Shown: positions 1 through 8,061 of the stretch, piece after piece
How positions within the stretch are numbered: position 1 is the first letter of the stretch
How the letters are laid out: the number at the start of each line of letters is the position of its first letter
Assembly: GCA_964194555.1 (NCBI GenBank)
Contig: CAXMMT010000085.1
Span: 1 to 34,305, forward strand
DNA: 34,305 nucleotides
DNA from: SZUA-217 sp964194555
GTDB taxonomy: Bacteria; Actinomycetota; Acidimicrobiia; Spongiisociales; ZC4RG35
Direction of reading: 5' to 3'
Notes under the pieces: model-generated
What the model was told of the DNA's origin: nothing
Seen by the model: the letters and a program-made list of their open reading frames with translations, nothing else
Databases searched by the model: none
Made by a program: the position numbers and the translations under genes

Positions 1-906
1 TTTGCTGTGGCTGCGTTCACCAACCTCTCTCAGGATCATCTGGACTTCCACGGCGACATGGTCAGTTATCGGAGCGCCAAACGAAGGCTGTTTGACGAGT
101 ACGAGGTGGGAACCGCTGTCGTCAACGTCGATGACGAAGTCGGAGAAGAGATCGCTCGGACTTTCCACGGCTCTGTTCTACGCGTCGGATCGGATGGCGA
201 GGTCTTCCACACCGACATTGTGCCGACCCCACAGGGTACGTCGCTCAGACTGATCACACCATGGGGCTCGGCCGAGCTGATGGTTCCCGTTGTGGGGCTT
301 TTCAACGTAGACAATGCGGTGCTGGGAGCAGCCTGCAGTCTGGCTGCCGGTATCGGCTTCGACGAGGTGGTCACCGGACTTCAATCTCTTCGAGGAGTGC
401 CAGGAAGATTCGAGGTCGTCTCTGGGGATGATTCGGTCCGGGTCATTGTCGACTATGCCCACACTCCCGAGGGGATTTCGGTGGCAATTGCCACAGCACG
501 GGGTCTGGGAGGGCGCCGTGTGATCGCGCTGATCGGTGCGGGTGGGGACCGAGATCAGGCGAAGCGTCCTCGGATGGGCTTGGCAGTCTCAGGAGCAGAC
601 CTGGCTGTGGTCACAACTGACAATCCCCGTTCCGAGGATCCGCAGGCGATCGCTGATGCGGTTGTGTCCGGTCTTGACCCTTCCACCGATTCGATTCTGG
701 ATCTGGATCGAACATCGGCCATCTCGAAGGCGATCAATGCCGCTGACGACGGTGACATCGTTCTCATCCTCGGTCGCGGTCACGAATCACACCAAGAAAT
801 CGCGGGCGAGATGAGACCGTTCGACGACCGTGAAGTGGCTCGAGACGCTTTGAGCCGTCGTCGGATGTCCGCAGATTCGGTGCTCGGTTCAGGGAGCCTG
901 GAATAG
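1..906 (+). CDS. murE: UDP-N-acetylmuramyl-tripeptide synthetase MurE, 3' part
   Basis: Cytoplasmic Mur ligase that adds the third stem-peptide residue to UDP-MurNAc-L-Ala-D-Glu. The frame is open from base 1, so the gene is cut by the window edge; the N-terminal UDP-binding domain and ATP P-loop are missing and 301 residues remain. Visible landmarks are the central-domain segment FTNLSQDHLDFHG near residues 6-18, DNPRSEDP at about residue 207, and GRGHE at about 258. In the MurE family the DNPR motif marks enzymes that add meso-diaminopimelate, so a DAP-type peptidoglycan is inferred. The TAG stop at 904-906 is also the first three bases of a diverged copy of the dispersed inverted-repeat element. 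No murF follows; mraY is the next gene. Confidence 0.93.
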   Translation, partial: FAVAAFTNLSQDHLDFHGDMVSYRSAKRRLFDEYEVGTAVVNVDDEVGEEIARTFHGSVLRVGSDGEVFHTDIVPTPQGTSLRLITPWGSAELMVPVVGLFNVDNAVLGAACSLAAGIGFDEVVTGLQSLRGVPGRFEVVSGDDSVRVIVDYAHTPEGISVAIATARGLGGRRVIALIGAGGDRDQAKRPRMGLAVSGADLAVVTTDNPRSEDPQAIADAVVSGLDPSTDSILDLDRTSAISKAINAADDGDIVLILGRGHESHQEIAGEMRPFDDREVARDALSRRRMSADSVLGSGSLE

Positions 907-1069
907 TGGTCTGCTGCGTAAGTCCGGTAACGCGTTTGGGCGAGGCAGGGGCGTCGCTCCCTAGGACGCACAACGAAGGCGCATCGGCGACATGCGTCGA
1001 GGCGGAGGACACCGGGAGAGACGTGATCTGCCCGTCGAAACGTCAGCGTACTTGCGGAGCGGGCCACTA
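904..1069 (-). mobile_element. Diverged full-length copy of dispersed inverted-repeat (MITE-like) element
   Basis: This 166-bp murE-mraY spacer aligns over most of its length with the element at 13030-13193 in the same orientation. Shared blocks include GGGCGAGGCA near 935 and AACGAAGGCGCA near 974. It begins TAGTGG and ends CCACTA, so it is bounded by TA on both sides. The first TAG is the murE stop codon and the last base abuts the mraY GTG start. It is clearly more diverged than the other full-size copies, so it is probably older. No convincing coding sequence lies inside it. Confidence 0.6.
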
Positions 1070-2119
1070 GTGATTCCCCTTCTGATTGCTGGAGCCGTGG
1101 GCCTGACAGCGTCGATATTCGGAACGCCGTACGCGATTCGATTCCTGCGCAGGCGCGAGATTGGGCAATTCGTCCAGGAGGACATCAAGGGTCACGCGCA
1201 CAAGCAGGGCACTCCAACGATGGGTGGGGTGGTTTTTGTCACCGCTGCCATCTTCGGATGGCTCCTGGCACATGTTCGGATATGGAGCCCCGATACCGGT
1301 TTCAGTCTCGAGATGAGACCGTTCAGCTCGGGTGGGTTGTTGGCGGTATTCGCTCTGACCGGGATGGCTCTTGTCGGGTTTGCCGACGACTGGGCGAAAT
1401 ACAGGAAGAAACGGAGCCTCGGTTTGTCGAGGTCGGTGAAGTTCGGTTTGCAGTTGGTGATTGCCGCCCTTTTTGCATGGGGCGCATCGCTCGCCGGCGT
1501 GGTTACCGAAATCTCTTTCGTGAGACCACTCGGGATCGACCTCGGGCCCTTCTTCGTCATCTGGGTGCTTTTGATGCTGACGGGGGCGGCCAACGGGGTG
1601 AACCTGGCAGACGGCATGGATGGTCTCGCCGCCGGCTCATCGTCGTTGGTGATCGCGTCGTACACGGTCATTGCCTTCTGGCAGTTCAGGAATCCGAATT
1701 TCTACTCGGGCGTCGACCCACTGGAGCTCGCCATGATTTCAGCTGCGATGTTCGGGGCACTGCTCGGGTTCTTGTGGTGGAACGCCCCTCCGGCAAGGGT
1801 GTTCATGGGCGATGTCGGCAGCCAGGCCGTGGGCGGGCTGCTCGCTGCCCTTGCTCTTCTCACCAACACACATCTTCTGTTGGCTGTCCTCGGTGCGATC
1901 TATGTCGCAGAGGTGCTGTCAGTGATACTCCAGGTCGCCAGCTTCAAGCTGACCGGAAAACGAATCTTCCGAATGTCGCCGCTTCATTTCCACTTCGATC
2001 TTGGCGGTTGGCCTGAGACCACGGTCGTGATCCGATTCTGGATTCTCACCGGCATCGGCGTAGCTCTAGGTCTCGGGTTCTTCTATGGGGACTTCCTTCG
2101 ACTCTCGGACCTCCTATGA
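1070..2119 (+). CDS. mraY: Phospho-N-acetylmuramoyl-pentapeptide transferase MraY
   Basis: Integral membrane enzyme that transfers phospho-MurNAc-pentapeptide from UDP to undecaprenyl phosphate, making lipid I. The protein is hydrophobic throughout, with about ten predicted membrane segments. Family landmarks are GHAHKQGTPTMGG near residue 42, the aspartate-rich NLADGMDG at about 178-185, which binds Mg and substrate, and SPLHFHFDLGGW near the C-terminus. The GTG start at 1070 gives the normal N-terminus (VIPLLIAG) and a 349-residue protein, with a GGAG about 11 nt upstream. The frame is open back to an ATG at 992, but that extension is polar and lies inside the inverted-repeat element. The stop overlaps the murD ATG by 4 bp. 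Confidence 0.95.
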   Translation: MIPLLIAGAVGLTASIFGTPYAIRFLRRREIGQFVQEDIKGHAHKQGTPTMGGVVFVTAAIFGWLLAHVRIWSPDTGFSLEMRPFSSGGLLAVFALTGMALVGFADDWAKYRKKRSLGLSRSVKFGLQLVIAALFAWGASLAGVVTEISFVRPLGIDLGPFFVIWVLLMLTGAANGVNLADGMDGLAAGSSSLVIASYTVIAFWQFRNPNFYSGVDPLELAMISAAMFGALLGFLWWNAPPARVFMGDVGSQAVGGLLAALALLTNTHLLLAVLGAIYVAEVLSVILQVASFKLTGKRIFRMSPLHFHFDLGGWPETTVVIRFWILTGIGVALGLGFFYGDFLRLSDLL

Positions 2120-3405
2120 GCCGGTTGCTCGTCCTTGGTGGCGGAGTCTCGGGCCTGGCTGCCAGTCGTCTCGCACGGAGAAAGGGAGCTTCGGTCACGA
2201 TCTACGACGAGAAGCCGTCTCTGGAGGCTCTGGCGGAAGGATTTGCCATCGCCAACGGAGGTTGGGATCCGGTGCTTCTGAATGGCGTTGACGTCGTGGT
2301 TGCAAGCCCCGGTTTCTCCGAGCGGTCCATGCCGATCGTCGAGGCTCACGAATGGGGCATCCCGGTGTGGAGCGAGATCGAGTATGCATGGCGTCATCTA
2401 CAGCTTCCGGTGATCGCGATCACCGGGACCAACGGCAAGACCAGTGTTACCGAGGCAACGGCGGCGATGCTGGACGCCTCGGGTCTCAATGCTTCAGCCA
2501 CCGGCAATATTGGAGCACCGCTATCTGATTTCACCGATGACTCCTATGACGCTCTGGTCGTGGAGGTCTCCAGCTTCCAACTCAGGTTCACCGAGTCGTT
2601 CCATCCGCTCGCCGCTGCGATAACCAATGTTGGTACCGACCACCTCGACTGGCATGGGTCTGAATTCAGCTACCGATCGTCGAAGGCACGCATCTATGCG
2701 AATCAGACCAGCAGCGATCTCTTGGTCTATGACTGCGACGATGGGGGAGCCACCGAACTCGCGATGGCGGCTCCGTCGGAGACCTACCCGATCTCCGGAA
2801 CCCATCTTCCCTCTGGCGGCGGCGGGGTCCATGAAGGGACGCTCGTGGTTGGAGAAGTCGTGATCGACATCACCGAGTTGACATCCCAGGACCCGAGTCA
2901 TCTGGCCAATCTTGCTTCGGCGGCAGCCTTGGCGCTGCGGGTCGGCGCCACGGAGGAGGCGGTGGTGAAGGGTGCCACCGGATACTCACCCGGACCGCAT
3001 CGACGTTCTCTGATCCACGAGGCGAATGGAATCCGGTGGATCGACGACTCCAAGGCAACAAATCCACATGCCGCCCTCTCCTCGATTCGTGCACACGACT
3101 CGGTGATCCTGATCGCAGGGGGTCTGTCCAAAGGGTTGGATCTCACACCGATCGCAACCGAGTCGGCTGTTCGAGTCCTCATCGGCATAGGTGAGGCGGG
3201 ACCAGGGCTCGTCGCCTCTGCCGGCGAACGGGGAAGACTCGCGAAGACTCTGGACGTAGCGGTTGAGATGGCTGCTCAGGTGGCCGAGAGCGGTGACACG
3301 GTGCTCCTGGCTCCAGGCTGCGCCAGCTTTGACCAGTTCGACTCATACGCCGAGCGCGGCGACCGCTTCGCCGAGCTGGTCACTCACAAAATGGGACGGC
3401 TCTAG
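2116..3405 (+). CDS. murD: UDP-N-acetylmuramoylalanine--D-glutamate ligase MurD
   Basis: Cytoplasmic ATP-dependent ligase that adds D-glutamate to UDP-MurNAc-L-Ala. It has 429 residues, close to the usual size. The N-terminal Rossmann-like UDP-binding region starts LLVLGGGVSG. The ATP P-loop GTNGKTS is at residues 104-110, the central domain has the NVGTDHLDWHG segment, and the C-terminal domain has DDSKATNP and a GGLSKG loop. The ATG overlaps the mraY stop (ATGA). The TAG stop at 3403-3405 is formed by the first bases of an inverted-repeat element that fills the gap to ftsW. Confidence 0.96.
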   Translation: MSRLLVLGGGVSGLAASRLARRKGASVTIYDEKPSLEALAEGFAIANGGWDPVLLNGVDVVVASPGFSERSMPIVEAHEWGIPVWSEIEYAWRHLQLPVIAITGTNGKTSVTEATAAMLDASGLNASATGNIGAPLSDFTDDSYDALVVEVSSFQLRFTESFHPLAAAITNVGTDHLDWHGSEFSYRSSKARIYANQTSSDLLVYDCDDGGATELAMAAPSETYPISGTHLPSGGGGVHEGTLVVGEVVIDITELTSQDPSHLANLASAAALALRVGATEEAVVKGATGYSPGPHRRSLIHEANGIRWIDDSKATNPHAALSSIRAHDSVILIAGGLSKGLDLTPIATESAVRVLIGIGEAGPGLVASAGERGRLAKTLDVAVEMAAQVAESGDTVLLAPGCASFDQFDSYAERGDRFAELVTHKMGRL

Positions 3406-3565
3406 TGCTCCGACCACAGACGTTCGCCGCGTTCAGGACGGCCAGTGACACCCCTGGCTGTGTCCTCGTCCTCGACGAACGCCCGGTGCGCTTTCGTCCT
3501 GCGTCCTTGCCAGAGACGCCCCTTCCTCGCCCTCAACATCGCCAACGTCTGTGGCCAGAGCACCA
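3403..3565 (+). mobile_element. Dispersed inverted-repeat (MITE-like) element, full-size copy
   Basis: This is a 163-bp non-coding element filling the murD-ftsW gap. It matches the reverse complement of 13030-13193 along its whole length, at roughly 85-90% identity by eye. The ends form an imperfect terminal inverted repeat of consensus TAGTGCYCYGRCCACCAACG. The left flank is C, giving CTAG across the junction. The right end reads GCACCA rather than GCACTA. The TAG serves as the murD stop codon. The ftsW ATG at 3569 lies 3 bases beyond the right end, and no Shine-Dalgarno sequence is visible there. Confidence 0.8.
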
Positions 3566-3568
3566 ACA

Positions 3569-4732
3569 ATGACGGCCAACGTCACCTCAATAGCCAGGGT
3601 CCGAGCCGCTGCGCGAGACAGGGCGGAACTGGCAAGGGTCAACAACAGGGCGGCAACCACACTTCTGGTGGTGGTCGTGGTGCTGGTGGTCGTTGGTCTC
3701 GGGGCCACTCAGTCGGCGTCGTCGGCGGTTGCTCTCGACAGGACCGAGGACAGTCTCTTCTTCTTCAAGCGCCAGCTCGCCGGGGTCGGAATTGGCACGC
3801 TCGCCTTGCTTGTCTTCAGCCGTGTCCCGTATCGGCTTTATCGCCGGATCGCGATACCACTCTTCTTTGTCACGCTTGGGCTTCTCGTTGCTGTTCTTCT
3901 GGTCGGGACCGAGATCAATGGAGCCACGAGATGGCTGACGCTTCCGTTCGTGAGTTTCCAGCCGTCCGAAGTGGCCAAGGTGTCCATCGTGTTTGTGCTG
4001 GCCTACGTCCTAGAGCGAAAAACCAAGTTGCTCGACCGGTTCAGTCATTTCATCGTTCCGGTTGTGGCGACCTTGGGATTGGTGGGGTTGGCAGTCATCT
4101 TGCAACCTGATCTGGGGACGCTCATCGTTATCGGAGCGGCAGCACTCGCTGTGATCATGGCCAGCGACGCGCCGATGAAGTACGTGTTTGTCCTGGGGCT
4201 TGGAGCGATTCTTGCTGCCACTTTCCTTGCCTTCTCCGAGACGTACAGGGCCGATCGCATAACCGCCTTCCTCGATCCTTACGCCGATTCGTCCGGCGAC
4301 GGGTACCAGGTGATCCAGGGGTACTACGCCCTGGGTAACGGAGGGTTGTTTGGCGTCGGCCTCGGCGCGAGTCGGGCGCGGTGGTTCTATCTTCCCAACG
4401 CACACACCGATTTCATCTTCGCCATCATCGGTGAGGAAACGGGTCTGGTCGGAGGTCTCACCGTGCTTGGCCTGTTTGTCGTCCTCGGGCTCGCCGGTTG
4501 GCTGGTGGCGGCCCGTGCTCCCGACCCATTCGGTCGAATGGTCGCCGCAGGTATCACCGTGTGGCTCTCGTTCCAGGCGCTGGTGAACATCGGTGGCGTT
4601 CTGGGTGTCGTTCCGATCACCGGGATTGCATTGCCATTCGTTTCCTTCGGGTCGACTGCCCTGGTGGTTTCGATGGCGGCGCTCGGTGTGCTGGTGAACA
4701 TCGCTCAAAGCGGTGTCCATGGGAAGCCATGA
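3569..4732 (+). CDS. ftsW: Septal peptidoglycan glycosyltransferase FtsW (SEDS family)
   Basis: SEDS-family polytopic membrane protein that polymerises lipid II at the division septum with a partner class B PBP. After a basic cytoplasmic N-terminus of about 30 residues there are about ten membrane segments. Family landmarks are PSEVAKVSIVFVLAYVLE, the QPDLGT motif, the extracellular GNGGLFGVGLGASRARWFYL loop followed by HTDFIFAIIGEE, and ITGIALPFVSFGSTAL near the end. Placement between murD and murG supports FtsW over RodA. The ATG at 3569 gives 387 residues; an in-frame GTG at 3551 lies inside the upstream element. The stop overlaps the murG ATG by 4 bp. Confidence 0.94.
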   Translation: MTANVTSIARVRAAARDRAELARVNNRAATTLLVVVVVLVVVGLGATQSASSAVALDRTEDSLFFFKRQLAGVGIGTLALLVFSRVPYRLYRRIAIPLFFVTLGLLVAVLLVGTEINGATRWLTLPFVSFQPSEVAKVSIVFVLAYVLERKTKLLDRFSHFIVPVVATLGLVGLAVILQPDLGTLIVIGAAALAVIMASDAPMKYVFVLGLGAILAATFLAFSETYRADRITAFLDPYADSSGDGYQVIQGYYALGNGGLFGVGLGASRARWFYLPNAHTDFIFAIIGEETGLVGGLTVLGLFVVLGLAGWLVAARAPDPFGRMVAAGITVWLSFQALVNIGGVLGVVPITGIALPFVSFGSTALVVSMAALGVLVNIAQSGVHGKP

Positions 4733-5808
4733 CCTTCATCATCGCCGCTGCGGGCACGGGAGGTCACGTCTTTCCGGGTCTCTCGGTTGGGGAGGCGTTG
4801 ATTGATCTGGGAGTTCCAAGGGATGAGATCCTCTTCGTCGGTGGGGATCGGCTTGCGGCCAAGGTCTATCCCGAGGAGGGATTTCCGTTTCTACAGGTGG
4901 AGCTTCGCGGTCTTCAGCGGTCTCTCACGCCAAAGAATCTCTACCTGCCGAACATCGTTCGCAAGGCAAAGAACCGAATTCATCGCGCCATTGTCGAAGG
5001 GCCGGTGCGGGTCGCGCTCGGAATGGGCGGTTATGTCACGATCCCGGCGGGCATGGCGGCGAGAAAGGCGCAGATTCCGTTCCTGGTTTCGGAGCAGAAT
5101 GCCGAAGCCGGCCTGGCCAACCGCATCGCCACCCGTTGGGCTCTCCGAACGTTCGGCTCTTTCCCGCAAACCTCCGGTCTGCCAGACGCCGAGTGGGTTG
5201 GCAACCCGGTACGAGAGCCCTTCTGGTCGTTCGATCGCAACGCGCTCACAACCGGGGCGCAGAGACGCTACGGCATCGAGCCGGGCGTTCCGGTGCTCGG
5301 TATCTTCGGCGGGTCGCTCGGAGCGGGGGCGATCAACGAGGCCGTCTCGACGATGTTGGCCGAGTGGGAGGGTCCTCCGATGGCGGTCGTGCATCTGACA
5401 GGCGCTCGAAACTTCGAGACTCTTCAACCGCTTCCGCATGCTCCGAGTGTCCAGTGGGTGAGGGTTGCGTTCGAAGAGTCGATGGAGACCTTTTATGCGA
5501 TCTCCGATCTTGTCGTATCACGTGCTGGGGGAGCGGTAGCCGAGTTGACTGTGACGGGTACCCCCTCGATTCTCGTTCCGGGTGTCTTCGGCTCGACCGG
5601 TCATCAGATCGGCAACGCCCGCTATCTGACGGAATCTGGAGCGGCCGTCACGTTGTCGGAGTCCGAGATCGGTCTGTTGTCCGATGTTGTCAAGAGCACC
5701 CTCTTCAACGAAGATTCCCTCGATGTGATGCGTCATGCGGCCCGGGGAATAGCCAAACCCGATGCAGCCTCCACGATCGCCATGGCGATGACCGAGGCAA
5801 TTCGATGA
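4729..5808 (+). CDS. murG: UDP-GlcNAc:lipid I N-acetylglucosaminyltransferase MurG
   Basis: Membrane-associated GT-B glycosyltransferase that converts lipid I to lipid II. It has 359 residues. The N-terminal domain opens with the glycine-rich GTGGH loop at about residues 10-14, then GGDRLAAKVYP, the GMGGYV loop and EQNAEAGLANR. The C-terminal nucleotide-binding domain has FGGSLGA and RAGGAVAELTVTGTPSILVP, followed by HQIGNA. The start is the ATG of an ATGA overlap with ftsW. The frame stays open far upstream inside ftsW, but that extension has no MurG homology. Confidence 0.96.
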   Translation: MTFIIAAAGTGGHVFPGLSVGEALIDLGVPRDEILFVGGDRLAAKVYPEEGFPFLQVELRGLQRSLTPKNLYLPNIVRKAKNRIHRAIVEGPVRVALGMGGYVTIPAGMAARKAQIPFLVSEQNAEAGLANRIATRWALRTFGSFPQTSGLPDAEWVGNPVREPFWSFDRNALTTGAQRRYGIEPGVPVLGIFGGSLGAGAINEAVSTMLAEWEGPPMAVVHLTGARNFETLQPLPHAPSVQWVRVAFEESMETFYAISDLVVSRAGGAVAELTVTGTPSILVPGVFGSTGHQIGNARYLTESGAAVTLSESEIGLLSDVVKSTLFNEDSLDVMRHAARGIAKPDAASTIAMAMTEAIR

Positions 5809-7163
5809 GCCTTCCCTACAAGCGGATACACATCGTGGGAGCCGGCGGAGCCGGGATGAGCGCACTTGCCAAGGTTCTGGTAGCCCAGGGATACGACGTT
5901 TCAGGGTCCGATCTTCGTGGTGGCGCCACCCTGGAGACTCTGGCCGCTATCGGCGTTGCTGTGTTCACCGGTCACCATCCGGAGGTGGCTGCATCGGCTG
6001 ATCTGGTTGTTGCTTCCTCGGCGGTACCCGATTACGACGAAGAACTGGCTGCTGCAACCGAAGGAGGCATACCAACGTGGCGTCGTCCCCAACTTCTGGA
6101 GGCTCTCACCTCCGAGGTGTCAACGATCGGGGCAACCGGGACTCATGGAAAAACGACCACCACGGCGCTGATGATCACCGCTCTCCAGTCGATAGGTCTG
6201 GATCCCTCGTTCGTCATCGGCGGCGATCTCGCCGAATCGGGGACGAACGGTCACTTTGGATCCTCCGACCTGCTGGTTCTGGAAGCGGATGAGGCGTTCC
6301 GTACATTCGAGAGTCTTCATCTCGTCGGTCTTGTTGTTACCAATGTGGAGTCCGAGCATCTCGAGCACTTCGGAACAACCCAGGATCTGATCGATAGCTT
6401 CGTCTCGGTGGCGGATTCGGTGTCCGGGCCAGTTGTGGCATGTGTCGACGACGGGGGAGCAGCCGAAGTTGCCACACGTGCGGGAACGCTGACCTATGGC
6501 CAGTCACTCGCTGCCACATGGAGGGTCGAAGATCTCCAGACGAAAGGATCCGGAAGCACCTTTCGATTGGTCGGTCCCGACGGGAATGTTGATGTCGAGT
6601 TGCCTCATCCGGGGAGACACGTTGCCCTCAACTCGGCAGGGGCGCTGGCGCTTCTCGCTGAGCTTGGTCACGATCTGGAGGGGATGGCACGGGGGCTTGC
6701 CGGGTATCGTGGAGTGGGTCGGCGCTGGGAGCATCGTGGCACGGTTGGCGGGGTGGTGCTGTTCGACGATTACGCCCATCACCCCACAGAGGTGAAGGCC
6801 ACTCTCGAGGCAGCCGGCAGGGTTGCCCAAGGCCGGCTCTGGGCCGTGTTTCAGCCTCATCTGTATTCGAGGACAGAGCGGTTCAGCGACGAATTTGGGG
6901 CCGCCCTCTCATCTGCCGATGTGGTGGTGGTCACCGACGTCTACGGAGCGAGGGAGGCCCCGGTGCCCGGTGTGACCGGGGAACTGGTTGCAGACGCGGC
7001 TAAGTTGGCCGGCGCCGAGGTCTATTACGTGCCCCACCGCGCCGATCTCGCCGAGTTCCTTCTGCCGAGGGTCGACAGCGGAGACCTCGTACTCACGATG
7101 GGGGCAGGCGACATCACTCTTCTCCACACAGAATTTGCCTCGAGACTCGGTGCATTGAAATGA
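5805..7163 (+). CDS. murC: UDP-N-acetylmuramate--L-alanine ligase MurC
   Basis: Cytoplasmic ATP-dependent ligase that adds L-alanine to UDP-MurNAc, the first stem-peptide step. It has 452 residues. The N-terminal Rossmann domain has HIVGAGGAGMSALA, and the ATP loop GATGTHGKTTTT starts near residue 110. EADEAFRTFESL and NVESEHLEHFG follow in the central domain, then VLFDDYAHHPTEVKATLEA and FQPHLYSRTERF in the C-terminal domain. The ATG at 5805 overlaps the murG stop (ATGA). The long open frame upstream inside murG is not coding. Confidence 0.96.
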   Translation: MSLPYKRIHIVGAGGAGMSALAKVLVAQGYDVSGSDLRGGATLETLAAIGVAVFTGHHPEVAASADLVVASSAVPDYDEELAAATEGGIPTWRRPQLLEALTSEVSTIGATGTHGKTTTTALMITALQSIGLDPSFVIGGDLAESGTNGHFGSSDLLVLEADEAFRTFESLHLVGLVVTNVESEHLEHFGTTQDLIDSFVSVADSVSGPVVACVDDGGAAEVATRAGTLTYGQSLAATWRVEDLQTKGSGSTFRLVGPDGNVDVELPHPGRHVALNSAGALALLAELGHDLEGMARGLAGYRGVGRRWEHRGTVGGVVLFDDYAHHPTEVKATLEAAGRVAQGRLWAVFQPHLYSRTERFSDEFGAALSSADVVVVTDVYGAREAPVPGVTGELVADAAKLAGAEVYYVPHRADLAEFLLPRVDSGDLVLTMGAGDITLLHTEFASRLGALK

Positions 7164-8059
7164 CGCCTCTGGAGCATCTGATCCAACAGGGCACTGTGGC
7201 AGAGAACGTGCCGTTGGGGCCTTTGACCACCTACAAATCCGGTGGGCCTGCTCGCTTTCTCGCAGAGATCGACGACATCGAGTCACTCCTTGAGTTGATC
7301 GCGTCAGGTGTCACGGCGAGTCATCCGCTTCTGGTTTTGGGTAGGGGTTCCAATCTGGTTGTTGCCGATGCCGGCTTTGCAGGTCTGGTAATTCACCTCA
7401 GCGGTGGTTTTTCCGAAACCCGCATCGAGGGGACCGCGGTCACAGCAGGCTCGGCTGTTCCGCTTCCCAGGCTGGCCCGGACTTGTGTCGATCAGGGGCT
7501 CCGGGGTCTGGAGTTCTTTGTTGGCATCCCCGGTTCGGTTGGGGGTGCGATCAGACAGAACGCTGGATGTTTTGGCTCCGAGACCAGGGATCGGCTCGTC
7601 GAGGCACGGATAGTCAACCTGAGGACCGGCACGATCCGCGCCGACAGTCCCGACGTTCTCGAGTTGTCATACCGCCACTCCAATCTGGCGTCGGATGAGC
7701 TGGTCATCGATGCCAAGTTCAAGACCGACCGAGGGGATGCTGGGGAGGGTCGTCGAAAGATTCGCGAGATCACACGATGGCGACGCGATAACCAACCGGG
7801 CGGCACGCTCAACGCAGGGAGCGTCTTCAAGAACCCATCTGACATCTCGGCGGGCGAACTGATCGACTCTCTGGGTCTCAAGGGCCACCGTGTCGGCGAC
7901 GTGGCGGTATCAGACAAACACGCCAATTTCTTCGTTGCCGGCCCGGATGCAACGTCAGAGGATGTGCGGGGGCTCGTCGAGGAGATCAAAGACCGGGTTT
8001 TGGAGCTCAGCGGGACCATGCTGGAGCCGGAGATCCAGTTCGTGGGATTCAGGGAGTGA
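7160..8059 (+). CDS. murB: UDP-N-acetylenolpyruvoylglucosamine reductase MurB
   Basis: FAD-dependent enzyme that uses NADPH to reduce UDP-GlcNAc-enolpyruvate to UDP-MurNAc. It has 299 residues. FAD-binding landmarks are TTYKSGGPARFL near residue 22, LGRGSNLVVAD, and the GIPGSVGGAIRQNAGCFG loop. The catalytic serine region is NAGSVFKNP, and the C-terminal LEPEIQFVGF carries the conserved glutamate. It starts in an ATGA overlap with murC. murB placed between murC and ftsQ is the common actinobacterial arrangement. Confidence 0.95.
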   Translation: MTPLEHLIQQGTVAENVPLGPLTTYKSGGPARFLAEIDDIESLLELIASGVTASHPLLVLGRGSNLVVADAGFAGLVIHLSGGFSETRIEGTAVTAGSAVPLPRLARTCVDQGLRGLEFFVGIPGSVGGAIRQNAGCFGSETRDRLVEARIVNLRTGTIRADSPDVLELSYRHSNLASDELVIDAKFKTDRGDAGEGRRKIREITRWRRDNQPGGTLNAGSVFKNPSDISAGELIDSLGLKGHRVGDVAVSDKHANFFVAGPDATSEDVRGLVEEIKDRVLELSGTMLEPEIQFVGFRE

Positions 8060-8061
8060 CA

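Noticed and set aside
4498..4728. 5' extensions of the murG (to 4498) and murC (to 5136) frames
   Set aside because: They overlap the preceding genes in another frame. The ATGA overlap starts give normal N-termini.
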